Positions 31,018 to 32,149 of a stretch of 32,149 nucleotides of DNA are shown piece by piece (positions within the stretch are counted from its first letter, which is position 1; each line of letters opens with the position of its first letter). The DNA is from Rhodoferax sp. UBA4409 (GTDB taxonomy: Bacteria > Pseudomonadota > Gammaproteobacteria > Burkholderiales > Burkholderiaceae_C), in NCBI GenBank assembly GCA_002390825.1, contig DGQR01000015.1, positions 1 through 32,149 on the forward strand, in the 5' to 3' direction. The notes under the pieces were generated by a model. It was not told the DNA's origin and ran no database searches. It saw only the letters and a program-made list of their open reading frames with translations. A program made the translations under genes and the position numbers.

Positions 31018-31908
31018 TCAGGTGGGTCCATAGCGACTCAGCACGTCCGACAGGTACTCAGCCGCCGGGGTGAGCGGAAAGTCCGGGCGCTGGACCATCA
31101 CAATCGCGGGCGCCGGTAGGGGCTCGCGGATCCGGATGACCTGCAACGCATCCCGGGTCATCGGGAATTCTTCCCACTGAACGGGCAACATCGCCAGCAA
31201 GTCGCTGTGGGCCAAGCTCACCATGATGGACATGGCAGAGCTGGCCTGCAACACCACATGCGGAGCCGTGAGTCCGTGGCTCTCGAACAGGCGGGCAATG
31301 TCGTCTTCCACGTTGTAGTCCACGCCCGTAATCGCCCAATCCGCCGCTTGTAAGGCTTTCAGTGAGCGCACGTTGGCCAGTGGGTGGCCCTTACGGCAGA
31401 CCACTGCGCGCCGGTTCTCAAACATTTTGCGCATCGCCAGGCCCGGGGCCGGCGGTGTCCGCGGCGCAGCCCCTAGATAAAAATCCACCGTGCCATCGCG
31501 CAGCGGGCCTTCCGCATCCGGGAACAGGCCTTCGATGATTTGCAGCTTCACACCGGGGTAGCGCGCCCGAAAGGTTTTAAGGGCAAACGGCAACATGCCC
31601 ACGTGCGGCATGATCGACAGCGCCACGACCACCGCCCCCCGGTCATCGCCGCGATGCTGGGCGATTTCGTCTTGGGCCCGGCGGGCTTCATGCACGATAT
31701 TGCTGGCTCGGATATGAAATCGCCGCCCGGTGTCGGTGAGCGTCATGCCGGTGGTTTCGCGTGTGAATAGCGAGCCCCCCAACTCCTTCTCCAAGGCACG
31801 GATACTGCGTGTGAGCGCAGGCTGTGGCACGCCCAACCGGCGGGCTGCAGAGCGCAGGCTGCCATGTTCCACGATGGCGACAAAGTACTGGAGTTGATCT
31901 AGCTTCAT
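31018..31908 (-). CDS. LysR-family transcriptional regulator
   Basis: A regulator of 296 residues. The winged helix-turn-helix is at 1-62 (MKLDQLQYFVAIVEHGSLRS, AARRLGVPQPALTRSIRALE, KELGGSLFTRE), followed by the periplasmic-binding-like effector domain from about 90 (VVVALSIMPHVGMLPFALKTF). I start at the ATG at 31908, the standard first residues of the family; the frame is open 18 codons further but into the shared promoter region. It is divergent from a Bug/TctC receptor gene, a common pairing in Burkholderiales in which the regulator controls uptake or breakdown of an organic acid. The effector is unknown. Confidence 0.93.
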   Translation of the reverse strand: MKLDQLQYFVAIVEHGSLRSAARRLGVPQPALTRSIRALEKELGGSLFTRETTGMTLTDTGRRFHIRASNIVHEARRAQDEIAQHRGDDRGAVVVALSIMPHVGMLPFALKTFRARYPGVKLQIIEGLFPDAEGPLRDGTVDFYLGAAPRTPPAPGLAMRKMFENRRAVVCRKGHPLANVRSLKALQAADWAITGVDYNVEDDIARLFESHGLTAPHVVLQASSAMSIMVSLAHSDLLAMLPVQWEEFPMTRDALQVIRIREPLPAPAIVMVQRPDFPLTPAAEYLSDVLSRYGPT

Positions 31909-31923
31909 GGGAGATGCGAAATA

Positions 31924-31963
31924 TGAATCACGATTTGCAATTTGCCATCTTATGTGAATCACA
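31924..31963. promoter_or_regulatory. Repeated dyad in the LysR/receptor intergenic region
   Basis: TGTGAATCACA (31953-31963) is a perfect dyad around a single A. A second TGAATCAC (31924-31931) repeats its core 31 bp away, about three turns. Paired sites in the gap between divergent genes are typical of LysR regulators. Confidence 0.5.
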
Positions 31964-32021
31964 GGCCACTTCTACAGTCACGCCCAGATCGACATATTCG
32001 TCGACGACCACAGGAGACACC

Positions 32022-32149
32022 ATGAAACCCCTATCGCGTCAACGGCGCGCCGTGATTGCGGCCGCTTGCTTGCTGGCCGGTGCCGCCGGAGCCTTTGCAC
32101 AAAACTGGCCCGCCAAGCCCATTCGCATGATTGTTCCCGCCCAAGCCGG
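32022..32149 (+). CDS. Bug/TctC-family periplasmic substrate-binding protein, N-terminal fragment
   Basis: The first 42 codons of a gene cut by the window edge. AGGAG lies 5 nt before the ATG. The product begins MKPLSRQRRAVIAAACLLAG and has a Sec signal peptide ending GAFA before QNWPAKPIRMIVPAQA. The WPxKPIRxIVP motif is the diagnostic mature N-terminus of Bug proteins (tripartite tricarboxylate transporter receptors). Such receptors bind carboxylates or amides and are hugely expanded in Bordetella and Comamonadaceae. The ligand cannot be told from this fragment. Confidence 0.93.
   Translation, partial: MKPLSRQRRAVIAAACLLAGAAGAFAQNWPAKPIRMIVPAQA

Overview
This window reads as chromosomal DNA of a GC-rich betaproteobacterium, most likely of the order Burkholderiales and family Comamonadaceae (Rhodoferax/Polaromonas-like). 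The grounds are the protein families, the thrS-infC order, a SWIB protein with a lysine/alanine-rich tail, a Bug/TctC receptor beside a LysR gene, and two copies of a short intergenic repeat that I recall as common in that family. This is inference from sequence reading; no search was run. Almost all of the DNA is coding. I see no tRNA, rRNA, CRISPR array, insertion sequence or prophage.

Layout. (1) 1-2330, minus strand: thrS followed by the start of infC, which opens on an ATC codon. The thrS leader encodes a 13-residue peptide with five threonines, followed by mutually exclusive hairpins and a terminator, so it looks like a transcription attenuator. (2) 2328-3926: aceA (isocitrate lyase), with two copies of a 14-bp palindrome upstream. 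(3) 3927-16183: a large polyamine uptake and catabolism locus. On the minus strand lie a PuuA-like gamma-glutamylputrescine synthetase, an SpuC-like aminotransferase, a PotF-G-H-I transporter and a second, GlnT-type synthetase. A MocR-type regulator is divergent from puuA. A second minus-strand pair (agmatinase, PuuB-like oxidase) converges on the regulator. A sigma-54-like element precedes potF. (4) 16326-18446: an EamA/DMT exporter, an RraA-family protein and the SWIB/histone-H1-like protein. (5) 18517-24182, plus strand: a five-gene dipeptide/oligopeptide ABC transporter (dppABCDF-like), again with a sigma-54-like element. (6) 24179-26501: a winged-helix/TPR regulator divergent from an unknown protein. 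(7) 26559-30964: a cysteine desulfurase-rhodanese fusion, a ThDP enzyme and a VOC protein in one operon, divergent from an Lrp/AsnC regulator that closely resembles the cysteine sensor DecR. (8) 31018-32149: a LysR gene divergent from the start of a Bug-type periplasmic receptor gene.

How the parts fit. Agmatinase makes putrescine, PotFGHI imports it, and PuuA, PuuB and the aminotransferase start its breakdown. No PuuC or PuuD homologue is present, so later steps must be encoded elsewhere. The sigma-54-like elements before the polyamine and peptide transporters suggest a nitrogen-scavenging theme. The best candidates for little-described biology are the threonine-peptide attenuator of thrS and the DecR-like/desulfurase-rhodanese/ThDP operon, which may be a cysteine or sulfur detoxification module.
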